Positions 25,924 to 34,912 of a stretch of DNA of 64,000 bases are shown in pieces (the first letter of the stretch is position 1; every line of letters starts with the position of its first letter). The notes under the pieces were generated by a model. That model made no database searches. It was not told where the DNA came from and saw nothing but the letters and a program-made list of their open reading frames with translations. A program made the translations under genes and the position numbers. Origin of the DNA: an uncultured Dongia sp. (GTDB lineage: Bacteria; Pseudomonadota; Alphaproteobacteria; Dongiales; Dongiaceae); assembly GCF_936916975.1 (NCBI RefSeq), contig NZ_CAKZGO010000038.1:1-64000 (forward strand), in the 5' to 3' direction.

Positions 25924-27629
25924 GCAGGATGCGGTCGATAGCATCGTTGCTCAGCGGACCGATTGATCTCGCACAGCTGGTTGCTGTGACGAACGGGAAA
26001 GCCGTGACTGTCGACCAATTGCGGCATGACGTGGCTGTGAACGCGGCCGGCCTTGCCGCGGCCGGCTGCAAGCACGGCTTGCTGATTGCCGAGGACACCT
26101 ATTGGGCAGTCGTCGGCATGCTGGCGCTGTTCCAGATTGGCGCGGAAGTGGTCATGCCGCAGAACGCGACAATGGGCGCAAGCGCCGCAATCCGCAAAGA
26201 TTGGGATCTACTGGTATGTGATCGGCTGCCCACTGGTCAATCGCAGGGCTTCCAACTGCGGATTGGAGAAGGCGGGATCCATCGCCTTCTTGCGATGGAT
26301 CCCGCACACTGCCGAATGACCCTGTTCACCTCAGGCTCGACCGGGGAACCCAAGTCAGTCTCAAAGACCTTGGACACGATGGAACGCGAAGCTGCGGCTA
26401 TCGAGGAGATCCTTGGGGAGCAGGTGCCGCGCGATGCGCGGGTGTTCGGTACCGTCACCCATCAACACCTCTTCGGACTCAGTTACAAACTGTTTTGGCC
26501 GCTCTGCAGTGGCAGATGTATCGATGGCCCGGTATATGCGCTGTGGGAAGATCTCCTGACAGAGAATCTGGCTGGCGCCGCTATTGTCAGCAGCCCAGCC
26601 CATCTCACGCGTCTAGGTACAATCGATGCCGTGCCGGAGGCCAATCGCCCCGCCTGCCTGCTATCCGCTGGCGCCGAACTGCCGGTTGCTGCGAGCGTCG
26701 CAGCTTCGAAGGCATTTGGCACGCCGCTCTGCGAGATTTACGGTAGTACTGAGACTGGCACGATCGCGTTCCGCTGGCGCGATCGAATGGCGACACCCTG
26801 GCAGCCGATGCCGGGTGTCGCTATTGATATCGGCGAGGGCGATATCCTAAGCCTGACGTCGCCGTTCTTGCCAGATCAACAAGCATATCGGACCAGCGAT
26901 CGCGTCGTGCGCGATGCAGACGGTGGCTTTCACCTCGTCGGGCGCGATGACCGTATCGTTAAGATTGATGGGAAGAGGGTGAGTCTCTCGCAGGTCGAGA
27001 CCCAGCTCACGCAGTCACCACTTGTTTCCGCTTCGGCCGTTCTCCCGCTGCTCGACGACCAGACCGTTCTTGTTGCCGTCGTCGTGCCGAGCGAGAGTGG
27101 GGCTGAAGAACTTCGGCGCCTTGGTGCCTTTCGCGTCGGCAGATTGCTGCGTCATTTTCTGGGCGAGCACCAGGAAGCGGCTGGCAAGCCGCGCCGCTGG
27201 CGCTTTGTCGATCGATTGCCGGTTAACGACATGGGCAAGCTGCGAAAGGAAGACCTACTGGCACTTTTTTCGGTCACTGGGCGGCCAACGGAGCCGGAGT
27301 TGCGTACTGTCAGACGTCATGATAGCGGCGTGGAACTGGATCTCTTCAACTCGCCGGACCTCGCACAATTGGATGGCCATTTCCCGAACATGCCGATCAT
27401 CCCCGGCGTGGCGCAGATCGACTGGGCTGTCAAGCTCGCAGCACGCCATCTCAATCTACCGATCGAGGTGGCCACGCACTATCAGGTCAAGTTCCATCGC
27501 CTGACCCTGCCAGGGACACTAGTAACGCTGAAGCTGGCGCATGACGCCGTTCGCCAGCGTCTCAATTTCTCGTACCATCGCGATGATGTGGTTCTGACCT
27601 CTGGCGCCATCAAGGTGCCGCTATTGTGA
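25920..27629 (+). CDS. AMP-dependent acyl/aryl ligase fused to an ApeI-type dehydratase
   Basis: A 569-residue two-domain protein. Residues 1-460 form an adenylate-forming ligase: TLFTSGSTGEPKSVSKTL (P-loop) near 137, EIYGSTETGTIAF near 275, GRDDRIVKIDGKRVSL near 340 and the catalytic lysine in NDMGKLRKEDL near 440. It should activate the aryl starter acid and load a carrier protein (ApeH role). Residues 465-569 are a hot-dog dehydratase with LDGHFPNMPIIPGVAQIDWA, the FabZ-like histidine motif (ApeI role). In the best-studied clusters the two are separate genes. A strong hairpin sits within the coding sequence at 26272-26305. Confidence 0.88.
   Translation: MSRMRSIASLLSGPIDLAQLVAVTNGKAVTVDQLRHDVAVNAAGLAAAGCKHGLLIAEDTYWAVVGMLALFQIGAEVVMPQNATMGASAAIRKDWDLLVCDRLPTGQSQGFQLRIGEGGIHRLLAMDPAHCRMTLFTSGSTGEPKSVSKTLDTMEREAAAIEEILGEQVPRDARVFGTVTHQHLFGLSYKLFWPLCSGRCIDGPVYALWEDLLTENLAGAAIVSSPAHLTRLGTIDAVPEANRPACLLSAGAELPVAASVAASKAFGTPLCEIYGSTETGTIAFRWRDRMATPWQPMPGVAIDIGEGDILSLTSPFLPDQQAYRTSDRVVRDADGGFHLVGRDDRIVKIDGKRVSLSQVETQLTQSPLVSASAVLPLLDDQTVLVAVVVPSESGAEELRRLGAFRVGRLLRHFLGEHQEAAGKPRRWRFVDRLPVNDMGKLRKEDLLALFSVTGRPTEPELRTVRRHDSGVELDLFNSPDLAQLDGHFPNMPIIPGVAQIDWAVKLAARHLNLPIEVATHYQVKFHRLTLPGTLVTLKLAHDAVRQRLNFSYHRDDVVLTSGAIKVPLL
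26272..26305. repeat. perfect 14-bp inverted repeat inside the ligase gene
   Basis: GCGGGATCCATCGC at 26272-26285 and its exact reverse complement at 26292-26305 flank a six-base CTTCTT loop. It is within the reading frame (codons for GGIHRLLAMDPA) and no T tract follows. Such long perfect dyads are rare in coding sequence. Possible meanings are an mRNA structure, a protein-binding site or chance codon choice. Confidence 0.8.
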
Positions 27630-29305
27630 ATCTTGATTTTCGCCCCTGCGCTATCATTCCCAGCCACAATCACGCCAGAGCGGTTCCGGAAATTATCGCT
27701 GCATTGCAGGCACGGGGCCTGCCGGTGTTTGTGATCGATGATGGCAGCGATGCGAAAATACGCGCCGCACTAGCCAGCTTGCACGACCCCATCAACCAGA
27801 TCAGTGTTGTCCGGCTGGAGCCCAATCTGGGCAAGGGCGCGGCTGTCGGGCACGGGTTTCAGTTGGCGATGGCGGCCGGCTACACGCATGCTCTGCAGAT
27901 TGATGCCGACGGCCAGCATGACTTGGCCGCTTTGCCGGCTCTGTTGCGGTTGGCGGGCGAGCACCGCGATGCGCTGATCACCGGCGTCCCGATTTATGAT
28001 CGGTCGGTGCCACTGGGCCGCGCGATTGGCCGCTATGTCACCCATGTCTGGGTCTGGATAGAGACGCTGTCGCTGCAGATAGGTGACAGCATGTGCGGAT
28101 TCCGTATCTATCCCCTTGTGTCCGTGGCCAAGCTCTATGCGGATGGCGAGACCGTCGGCCGCCGCATGGACTTCGATACCGAGATCATGGTCCGGCTGTT
28201 CTGGCGCGGCGTATTGGTGATCGAACACCAGGTCGCAGTCACATATCCAGCCGGCAACACATCCAATTTTGATCTCTGGGGCGACAATCTGCGCATTACC
28301 GCGATGCATACGCGGTTGTTCTTCGGCATGCTGAAGCGTCTGCCGTCGATCCTTGGTCGTCGATCGAAACAATCCCGTCATTGGGCATGGCTGACGGAAC
28401 GCGGCGCCTATTGGGGCCTGCGGGTATGGGCGCTGGCGTACCGTTTGCTGGGCCGTCGGGTCTGCCTCGCCATCATGTCGCCGGTTGTGCTCTATTTCTA
28501 TTTGACCGGGACCGAGCAGCGCAGCGCCTCAAGCGATTTTCTGAGGCGGGTTCATGCATTGAAGCCCGGCCCGAGCGGAGCCCCCGGAGTTTTGACAGGG
28601 TTACGGCATTTCATGTCGTTCGCCGGCCGCGCACTCGATACCTTCATCGGCTGGGTGGGTGACATGCCAGCAGAGATGATCCGGCCCGGTAAGATCGATG
28701 ATCTGCGCGTTGCCGAAAGGGAGGCGCGAGGTGCGCTCTTCATCATCGCGCATCTTGGTAATGTCGATCTCGCCCGAGCTTTGCTCGACGAACAGACCAG
28801 GCAGCGCCTGTTAATCCTGGTGCATACCCGCCATGCCGAGAACTACAACCGTTTGCTGCGCGATTTTCGGGCTGAAGCCGCGATCAATACCTTGCAGGTG
28901 ACGGATCTGGGACCAGCGGCCGCGATGGATCTCAAGGCGCGCGTGGAGCAGGGCAGCTGGGTAGTGATTGCCGGCGACCGGGTCCCGGTCGATAGCTCGC
29001 GCGTCGTCCAGGTGCCGTTTCTGGGGCGAGATGCGCCCTTTTCACAAGGCCCGTATATTTTGGGAGCGTTACTCGACTGCCCCGTCTACACGTTGTTTTG
29101 CGTTCGGCAAGGTGATCACTTCGTCCTTGACGTAGAGAAGTTGGCAGACCGGATCGATCTGCCGCGTGGCAATCGAGATGGCGCGGTGCGCCGCTACGCC
29201 GAAATTTTTGCCCAACGCCTGGAGCATTATGCGCTACGGAATCCATTGCAATGGTACAATTTCTTTGATTTCTGGAATCCGGGCCGGAAGGAAACACGAT
29301 CATGA
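27626..29305 (+). CDS. bifunctional glycosyltransferase family 2 / lysophospholipid acyltransferase (ApeJ type)
   Basis: A 559-residue fusion. Residues 1-235 are a GT-A glycosyltransferase: CAIIPSHNHARAVPEII, VFVIDDGSD, LEPNLGKGAAVGHG and LQIDADGQHD (DXD site). After an amphipathic linker, residues 290-559 form a LpxL/HtrB-like acyltransferase with FIIAHLGNVDLARALLD (HX4D) near 375 and VIAGDRVPVDSSRVV. The pairing suggests that the pigment is joined to a sugar or lipid anchor. GTG start overlaps the ligase stop; ATGA overlap with the next gene. Confidence 0.85.
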   Translation: MNLDFRPCAIIPSHNHARAVPEIIAALQARGLPVFVIDDGSDAKIRAALASLHDPINQISVVRLEPNLGKGAAVGHGFQLAMAAGYTHALQIDADGQHDLAALPALLRLAGEHRDALITGVPIYDRSVPLGRAIGRYVTHVWVWIETLSLQIGDSMCGFRIYPLVSVAKLYADGETVGRRMDFDTEIMVRLFWRGVLVIEHQVAVTYPAGNTSNFDLWGDNLRITAMHTRLFFGMLKRLPSILGRRSKQSRHWAWLTERGAYWGLRVWALAYRLLGRRVCLAIMSPVVLYFYLTGTEQRSASSDFLRRVHALKPGPSGAPGVLTGLRHFMSFAGRALDTFIGWVGDMPAEMIRPGKIDDLRVAEREARGALFIIAHLGNVDLARALLDEQTRQRLLILVHTRHAENYNRLLRDFRAEAAINTLQVTDLGPAAAMDLKARVEQGSWVVIAGDRVPVDSSRVVQVPFLGRDAPFSQGPYILGALLDCPVYTLFCVRQGDHFVLDVEKLADRIDLPRGNRDGAVRRYAEIFAQRLEHYALRNPLQWYNFFDFWNPGRKETRS

Positions 29306-29721
29306 TCTCGGCTGAGACCGACATTGTCGCGCAATTCTACGATCTCGATCCGATGCAGGTGGTGTGGCACGGCAACTACGTGCGCTATTTCGAGCAGGCG
29401 CGTGGCGTGCTGCTGGACAAGCTCGACTACAACTACCCAGAAATGGAGCGGTCGGGCTATCTTTGGCCGATCGTCGATATGCGTATCAAATTCGTGCGGC
29501 CGGTTCGCTATCAACAGAAACTGCGGGTGGAAGCGACGCTGGTCGAGTATGAGAACAGGCTCAAGATCAACTACGTCTGCTTTGACGCGGGAAGCGGGGA
29601 AACTCTCACCAAGGCCCACACCATCCAGGTCGCCGTCAACGTGTCCACGCAGGAGCTCTGCATGGAATCGCCGTCGGTATTCCTGGAGAAAGTAAAGCGG
29701 GTCCTATGCGTGACAGACTGA
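29302..29721 (+). CDS. acyl-ACP/CoA thioesterase, 4HBT fold (ApeK type)
   Basis: A 139-residue hot-dog thioesterase of the YbgC/4HBT type. The active-site motif YDLDPMQVVWHGNYVRYFEQAR (with the catalytic Asp before the PMQVVWHGNY segment) lies near residue 12-32, followed by IKFVRPVRYQQKLRVEATL. In APE pathways the thioesterase is thought to edit or release polyene chains. Overlaps its neighbours on both sides by 4 and 16 bases. Confidence 0.88.
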   Translation: MISAETDIVAQFYDLDPMQVVWHGNYVRYFEQARGVLLDKLDYNYPEMERSGYLWPIVDMRIKFVRPVRYQQKLRVEATLVEYENRLKINYVCFDAGSGETLTKAHTIQVAVNVSTQELCMESPSVFLEKVKRVLCVTD

Positions 29722-30335
29722 TTGCACGACTTCTGGCCGCCGTGTTCGCGGCGCTGCTGCCGGTCATGGCGGCCCACGCTGACGGCATCCAGGCAATTGG
29801 CGAGGGAGAAGTCCTGCGTGGTAGGTTTGTGCAGGAGCGCATCCTGCAGGGCTTCAATGCGCCGCTTAAAAGCGAGGGCAGCTTTGTTCTGGCACCGGGC
29901 CAGGGGCTCATTTGGCGCGCCGAGAAGCCGTTCGCCAGCACGACCATGATGACTGAACGAGGGTTGGCGCAGCAAAGTGATGGCTCGACCATAGTCAATC
30001 TCCCATCCAGCCGCGCGCCCTTCATGGCTGGTCTATATGATATGCTAAGCGGTGCGCTGGCAGGAGATTGGCAGGCGCTGGAACGCGATTTTGTTGTCGA
30101 GAAATCGACAGTGGGTGGAAAGTGGGCGTTGCAGCTGACACCTAAGCTCCGCGTCACGTCGGATGCAATGCCGATCGCAGAGATCAAGGTCGCCGGTGCG
30201 GCCTTCGTCGAGCATGTCGAGATCGTCAAGCATGGTGGCGATCGCGATGTCCTCACTTTCCTGGATCAGCAGCGGGTCGCAGCGCCTTTGACGGCCGAGG
30301 AGCAGAAGATGCTACAGGCGACTGGCCAACCATGA
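29706..30335 (+). CDS. LolA-like periplasmic carrier (ApeL type)
   Basis: A 209-residue secreted protein with a signal peptide ending near AHADG (residue 25). The mature part fits the LolA-like fold: VLRGRFVQERILQGFNAPLKS, GSFVLAPGQGLIWRAEKPF and a string of beta strands to SAVPIAEI-type segments. It probably carries the hydrophobic pigment or pigment-lipid across the periplasm after the MMPL protein extracts it. The start overlaps the thioesterase gene by 16 bases; the stop overlaps the exporter by four. Confidence 0.85.
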   Translation: MRDRLIARLLAAVFAALLPVMAAHADGIQAIGEGEVLRGRFVQERILQGFNAPLKSEGSFVLAPGQGLIWRAEKPFASTTMMTERGLAQQSDGSTIVNLPSSRAPFMAGLYDMLSGALAGDWQALERDFVVEKSTVGGKWALQLTPKLRVTSDAMPIAEIKVAGAAFVEHVEIVKHGGDRDVLTFLDQQRVAAPLTAEEQKMLQATGQP

Positions 30336-32659
30336 TCGGTCGTGACGTGTCGTTTCGGCTGGCCATGGCCTGGCTGATGATCGTCCTGCTCGCTGGCGGC
30401 TATCTCGGCGTTCAGACGATACGGGGCATTCCCTTGCGCACGGATCTTCTCTCGTTGCTGCCGGCGGATGCGGCATCGCAGGAAATGAATCAAGCCAGTT
30501 CCAGGCTGACGGAGGCCGTGTCGCGGCAGTTCGTGCTGCTGGTCGGACATCCCGACCGGGCGGCGGCACGGGATGCGGCGACGGCCCTGGAAGGGGCGCT
30601 GTCGCAGAGTGGCCTCGCCAAGCCCGATCGCGCCGATCCGAATGCGCTGAAGGCGATGGGGGCGTTCTATTCGCCCTATGCCGCGGGTCTGCTGGCCCCC
30701 GGCGACCGGGAGCTGCTACTAGCTGGAAAGGGTGAAACGATCGCGAGGCGTGCCTTGGCGCAGGTTTATGGTATCGGTAGTTTTGCCGACGCGCGTCTGC
30801 TGTCGGTCGATCCCTTTCTGCTGTTCCCGAGTTTCCTCTCCCATCTGCCGGCGCCGCTATCAAATCTCGCGGCCGATGACGGCATGCTGACCACGCGCGG
30901 CGACGGCCTAGTCTGGGTGCTCGTTGCCGGAGACGTGTCGGGTGATCCCTACGCGCTGGATATGCAGGATCGGGTCACGCGGCTGATTGACGACACCGTA
31001 AGGAATCTTTCGCAGACGGCGCCGGGACTTGTGGTCAAGCGTACGGGCGCGGTCTTCTTCGCCCAAGCCGGTGCGCAATCCGGGTTGCAGGAAACCTCGA
31101 CCCTTGGAACCATATCGATGGTCGGCACCATCGTGCTCCTGATCGGCGCCTTTCGCCGGATCGGGCCGCTGTTGATGAACCTTATGGCGCTGGGCATTGG
31201 CATTGGCGGCGGACTGGTGGTCAATCTGTTGTTATTCCAGGAAATCCACATCGCCACCTTGCTGTTCGGCGTTGGACTGACCGGCGTCGCTGTCGATTAC
31301 GGCATTCACTATTCGGCCAGTGTGTTCGACCCAACCGGCCCGTCTCCCAGGCAACGCCTGCGGCATGTGCTGCCGGGGATCAGCATCGGCCTCCTCACCA
31401 CACTCATTGGCTATGCAATCCTGCTGGTGGCGCCATTCCCGGCCTTGCGCCAGGTGGCGGTGTTCTCGATTGCCGGGTTGATGGCGTCTTTCCTGACGGT
31501 GGTGTTCTGGTTTCCCTGGCTTGATCGCGGCCGGGCGCCCAGCTATGGACCGGCCTTGCTGCGCATCGCGGATGTCTTCTGGCATGTGTGGGAAGATGCA
31601 CGCCTGCGCCGCTTCTGCTGGTTGGGGCTTGCGGCTCTCGCTTGCGTGGCGGCGTTTGGGCTTTCGCGCTTGTCGATCGACGACAATGTCCGGCGCATGC
31701 AATCACTGTCTCCGAACCTGTTGGCACAGCAGGTCGATATCCAGCGATTGGCGGGCACCAGTGGCACGCTGCAGTTCCTGCTGATCGATGCGGCCGACGA
31801 CGAGGCAGCGCTGCAAGCGGGCGAAGAACTGGCGCCAATTCTGACGCGGCTGCAAGGGGAAGGCTTGCTGACGGCCCATCGTGGCCCAGCGGATTTCGTC
31901 CCGTCGGCGGCGCGGCAACGGGCCGATCGCGATCTGGTTGCCAAGGCGCTGGATCAGCCACTTCGCGCCGCGCAGGTGGCGCAGCTTGGCCTGCGGCAAG
32001 AGGCAAGAGCCGACAATAGCAACGTGCCGGCGTTGACATTGGGACAAGCGCTCGGGTCCGGAGCGTTGCCGTTCCTGAAGCAATGGGTATTGGCGCCAGG
32101 CCAGCATGTCATCGCGCTTGATGACCTCAAGGATGTGGCGGCGGTACGGGCGGCAGTTGCTGGGGTAGACGGCGTCCAGGTCTTGGATCCCGCCGGCGAT
32201 TTCACTGAGCGGCTTGGCACTTATCGTCATCGCGCGCTCTGGCTGATTGGGCTCTCGGCGTTGTTGATGGTCATACCGTTGGCATGGCGATATGGCCTCA
32301 AAGGCGGCCTACTGGTGCTGGCGCCATCCGTCGCGGCACTTGTGCTCGCGCCGGCGCTGATCGCGTTGACGGGAGAAGGGATCAGTTTCTTTCATGTCAT
32401 GGGTCTTATCCTCGTGCTGGCGATCGGCGTGGACTATGCGACGTTCTGCGCCGAAACGGACCGAGCACATCGGCCGGTGACGATGCTGGCCGTCCTCCTC
32501 GACATGGCGACGACGTTGCTATCTTTTGGGGTGCTGGCCTTCAGCAGCGTCTTCGCAGTCCATGCCTTCGGCTTGACCATGCTGCTTGGGATCCTTATCG
32601 CTTTCCTGCTCGCGCCACTCGCGGGCGATGTCAATCCGCGCCAGGGGAAGTCGCTGTGA
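30332..32659 (+). CDS. MMPL/RND-family exporter of the aryl polyene cluster (ApeM type)
   Basis: A 775-residue inner-membrane transporter with 11-12 transmembrane helices in two MMPL halves. The first half has GVGLTGVAVDYGIHYSASVF near residue 310, containing the proton-relay aspartate. The second has ILVLAIGVDYATFCAETDRA near 690. Large periplasmic loops follow the first helix of each half (residues about 30-255 and 450-630). It probably lifts the pigment conjugate out of the inner membrane for the LolA-like protein. Overlaps both neighbours by four bases. Confidence 0.88.
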   Translation: MIGRDVSFRLAMAWLMIVLLAGGYLGVQTIRGIPLRTDLLSLLPADAASQEMNQASSRLTEAVSRQFVLLVGHPDRAAARDAATALEGALSQSGLAKPDRADPNALKAMGAFYSPYAAGLLAPGDRELLLAGKGETIARRALAQVYGIGSFADARLLSVDPFLLFPSFLSHLPAPLSNLAADDGMLTTRGDGLVWVLVAGDVSGDPYALDMQDRVTRLIDDTVRNLSQTAPGLVVKRTGAVFFAQAGAQSGLQETSTLGTISMVGTIVLLIGAFRRIGPLLMNLMALGIGIGGGLVVNLLLFQEIHIATLLFGVGLTGVAVDYGIHYSASVFDPTGPSPRQRLRHVLPGISIGLLTTLIGYAILLVAPFPALRQVAVFSIAGLMASFLTVVFWFPWLDRGRAPSYGPALLRIADVFWHVWEDARLRRFCWLGLAALACVAAFGLSRLSIDDNVRRMQSLSPNLLAQQVDIQRLAGTSGTLQFLLIDAADDEAALQAGEELAPILTRLQGEGLLTAHRGPADFVPSAARQRADRDLVAKALDQPLRAAQVAQLGLRQEARADNSNVPALTLGQALGSGALPFLKQWVLAPGQHVIALDDLKDVAAVRAAVAGVDGVQVLDPAGDFTERLGTYRHRALWLIGLSALLMVIPLAWRYGLKGGLLVLAPSVAALVLAPALIALTGEGISFFHVMGLILVLAIGVDYATFCAETDRAHRPVTMLAVLLDMATTLLSFGVLAFSSVFAVHAFGLTMLLGILIAFLLAPLAGDVNPRQGKSL

Positions 32660-33246
32660 AGGGCTGGAGGCGATACATAGCTGCAGTCGTATTTGCCATG
32701 ACGGGTTGTGCCACGGTGCCGGTGGCCGACGAAGCGAATTCTCCGTATTTTGCACCGAACCATCTGCTGACTCTGCCACAGCCCGGCGATCTCGGTAGGC
32801 CGCTCGAAATGTCGCAGATGATCACTGTCCGTCATGACAACGATGTCTTTGCCTTTGAGGGCCATATCGGGGTGACGCCGGAACGCTTCTATCTGGTCGG
32901 TGTCGACGGTATGGGACGACGCGCCATGAGTGTGGCATGGGACAAGTCCGGCAAGATTACCGCCGAGCGAGCTGACTGGCTGCCGGCGGCCGTGCGGCCA
33001 GGCCCGATGCTGGCCGATATCATCCTGATATATTGGCCAGCGACGGTGTTGCGACCGGCGCTCGAAAATGCGGGAGCCGTGCTGGTTGATGGGCCAACCT
33101 CACGGAGCATTTCGATCGATGGCAAGGAGATATTGAAGATCGACTATCTGGCGGGTGGACCTCAAGCCACGACTGGACGCCTGCGTTATCGCAACAGCGC
33201 CTGGGGCTACGAGATCGATGTGCAGTCCGTTGAGGCGACGCCATGA
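32656..33246 (+). CDS. DUF3261 outer-membrane-type lipoprotein (ApeN type)
   Basis: A 196-residue lipoprotein. The GTG start at 32656 gives VKGWRRYIAAVVFAMTGC with the lipobox cysteine near residue 18. Upstream open frame is a shadow of the exporter gene. The mature protein is largely beta-strand (LPQPGDLGRPLEMSQMITV, VRPGPMLADIILIYWPATVL) and resembles LolB-like proteins. With the LolA-like and MMPL proteins it would form an export route to the outer membrane. Overlaps neighbours by four bases on each side. Confidence 0.82.
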   Translation: MKGWRRYIAAVVFAMTGCATVPVADEANSPYFAPNHLLTLPQPGDLGRPLEMSQMITVRHDNDVFAFEGHIGVTPERFYLVGVDGMGRRAMSVAWDKSGKITAERADWLPAAVRPGPMLADIILIYWPATVLRPALENAGAVLVDGPTSRSISIDGKEILKIDYLAGGPQATTGRLRYRNSAWGYEIDVQSVEATP

Positions 33247-34442
33247 CGAGGCTCCGCCTGGGCATCCCGGCGATGGGTTTGGTCACGCCGCTGGGAAGCG
33301 GTAAGGCGGCCGTAGCAGAGAAGCTCTTTGCCGGCACGCGCAGCGGCCTTGCGACGGAGATGAAGGTGTTGCCGGACCGGTTGACCCATGTCGGCGCAGT
33401 TACAGCAAGATTGCCGGGACTACCGTCGGGCATGGAACGATATGAGGCGCGCAACAACCGGCTGATGCTGTTGGCATTGCACGAAATCGCTGATGAAATT
33501 GATGCAGCGAGGCGACGCTACGGCGCGCATCGCATTGCCATCATTCTTGGCACCAGCACGTCGGGCATTTCCGATGGCGAGACGGCCTTCGCCCAACGAC
33601 ACCCCGACGGCGCCTGGCCGCAAGGATTTGACTATCGTCAGCAGGAGTTGGGCGGCCTTGGAAAATTCGTCGCTGCGGTGCTGCGGCTGAAGGGGCCGGC
33701 CTATACAATCGCCACAGCCTGCTCGTCGAGCGCCAAGGTCTTTGCCTCGGCGCGCCGCCTGATATCAGCCGGCGTTTGCGATGCGGCAATCGTCGGGGGC
33801 GCCGACACCATCTGCGGAACAACGTTGAATGGATTTGCGTCCTTGGATGCTATGTCTCGGGGGCTATGCAATCCGTTCAGCGCAAATCGCGATGGCATCA
33901 ATATCGGCGAAGGGGCCGCGGCCTTTCTGTTGACCCGCGAGGCCGCGGAAATATCACTGCTGGGATATGGCGAGAGCTCGGACGCACATCACCTCAGCGC
34001 GCCAGATCCAGGTGGCCGTGGTGCCTATGCGGCGATGTCGTCAGCGCTTGTGGATGCAGGCTTGTCGGCTGCCGATATCGCCTATGTCAATCTGCACGGT
34101 ACTGGCACGCCGTTGAACGATTCCATGGAGGGGATCGCGGTCCAGGGACTGTTCGGCAGTGACATGCCCTGCAGTTCAACCAAGGCCATGACCGGACATA
34201 TGCTGGGCGCCGCCGGTGCCTGCGAAGCGGCGTTCCTTTGGTTGACGCTGCATTCAAAATACGGTCCCGACACGTTACCCCCGCATCTCTGGGACGGTGC
34301 CGTCGATCCAGCTATTCCGGTGCTCAACCTCATCCCACCGGGAACCAAGCTGCCGGCCGGCGACCGCTTGGCCATGATCAGCAATTCCTTCGCTTTCGGC
34401 GGCAACAACATGGCCTTGATCCTGGGTCGGGGTGATTGGTGA
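33243..34442 (+). CDS. beta-ketoacyl synthase (ApeO type)
   Basis: A 399-residue condensing enzyme with a complete Cys-His-His triad: the cysteine in TIATACSSSAKVFASARR near residue 160, and the histidines in NLHGTGTPLNDSME near 285 and TKAMTGHMLGAAGACEA near 320. In characterised APE systems this enzyme, paired with the ApeC chain-length factor, performs the repeated malonyl extension that builds the polyene. Start and stop overlap the neighbouring genes, the latter as TGATG. Confidence 0.9.
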   Translation: MTRLRLGIPAMGLVTPLGSGKAAVAEKLFAGTRSGLATEMKVLPDRLTHVGAVTARLPGLPSGMERYEARNNRLMLLALHEIADEIDAARRRYGAHRIAIILGTSTSGISDGETAFAQRHPDGAWPQGFDYRQQELGGLGKFVAAVLRLKGPAYTIATACSSSAKVFASARRLISAGVCDAAIVGGADTICGTTLNGFASLDAMSRGLCNPFSANRDGINIGEGAAAFLLTREAAEISLLGYGESSDAHHLSAPDPGGRGAYAAMSSALVDAGLSAADIAYVNLHGTGTPLNDSMEGIAVQGLFGSDMPCSSTKAMTGHMLGAAGACEAAFLWLTLHSKYGPDTLPPHLWDGAVDPAIPVLNLIPPGTKLPAGDRLAMISNSFAFGGNNMALILGRGDW

Positions 34443-34912
34443 TGCAGCCTTGCCAATACCCGATCGCGGCCCTGGTGCCTCACGCGGCCCCCATGATTCT
34501 CCTGGATCGGGTTACCGGATGGGAGGAGACCGCCATCGAAACGGCTTTGACGGTCCGTGCCGATGCGCCCTTCTTTGAGGTCGGCAAGGGGATCGCGGCA
34601 CATATCGCTATCGAATGGATGGCGCAGACCTGCGGCGCTTTTGTCGGTCTTGAGGCCCTGCGACACGAGAAACCCGTACGGGTGGGATTTCTCCTCGGAA
34701 CCCGCAATTTTGCTGCAGAACAGGCCTGGTTTCGGGAGAGTGAGGCTGTTTCGGTGCGTGCCGAGCTCGTTTTCCGGGATGGCGAAACGGGGGTATTCGA
34801 TTGTACGGTGCGCTGCCGCGATATACTCGCGGCGAAAGCGCAACTCACCCTGCACCAGCCGGCCGACCTTGCCGCGGTGCTGGCGAGCCAGGGAATTGAT
34901 ATCAAGCGATGA
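34442..34912 (+). CDS. hot-dog 3-hydroxyacyl-ACP dehydratase (ApeP type)
   Basis: A 156-residue hot-dog protein. ALVPHAAPMILLDRV near residue 10 holds the histidine typical of the FabZ-like ApeP family. HIAIEWMAQTCGAFVGLEAL near 61 provides the central helix with an acidic residue, followed by FLLGTRNFAAE. The second dehydratase activity in the cluster besides the fused ApeI domain. The start was set at the ATG overlapping the ketosynthase stop, preceded by GGGGTGA; in-frame TTG and GTG codons sit just upstream. Confidence 0.85.
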   Translation: MQPCQYPIAALVPHAAPMILLDRVTGWEETAIETALTVRADAPFFEVGKGIAAHIAIEWMAQTCGAFVGLEALRHEKPVRVGFLLGTRNFAAEQAWFRESEAVSVRAELVFRDGETGVFDCTVRCRDILAAKAQLTLHQPADLAAVLASQGIDIKR

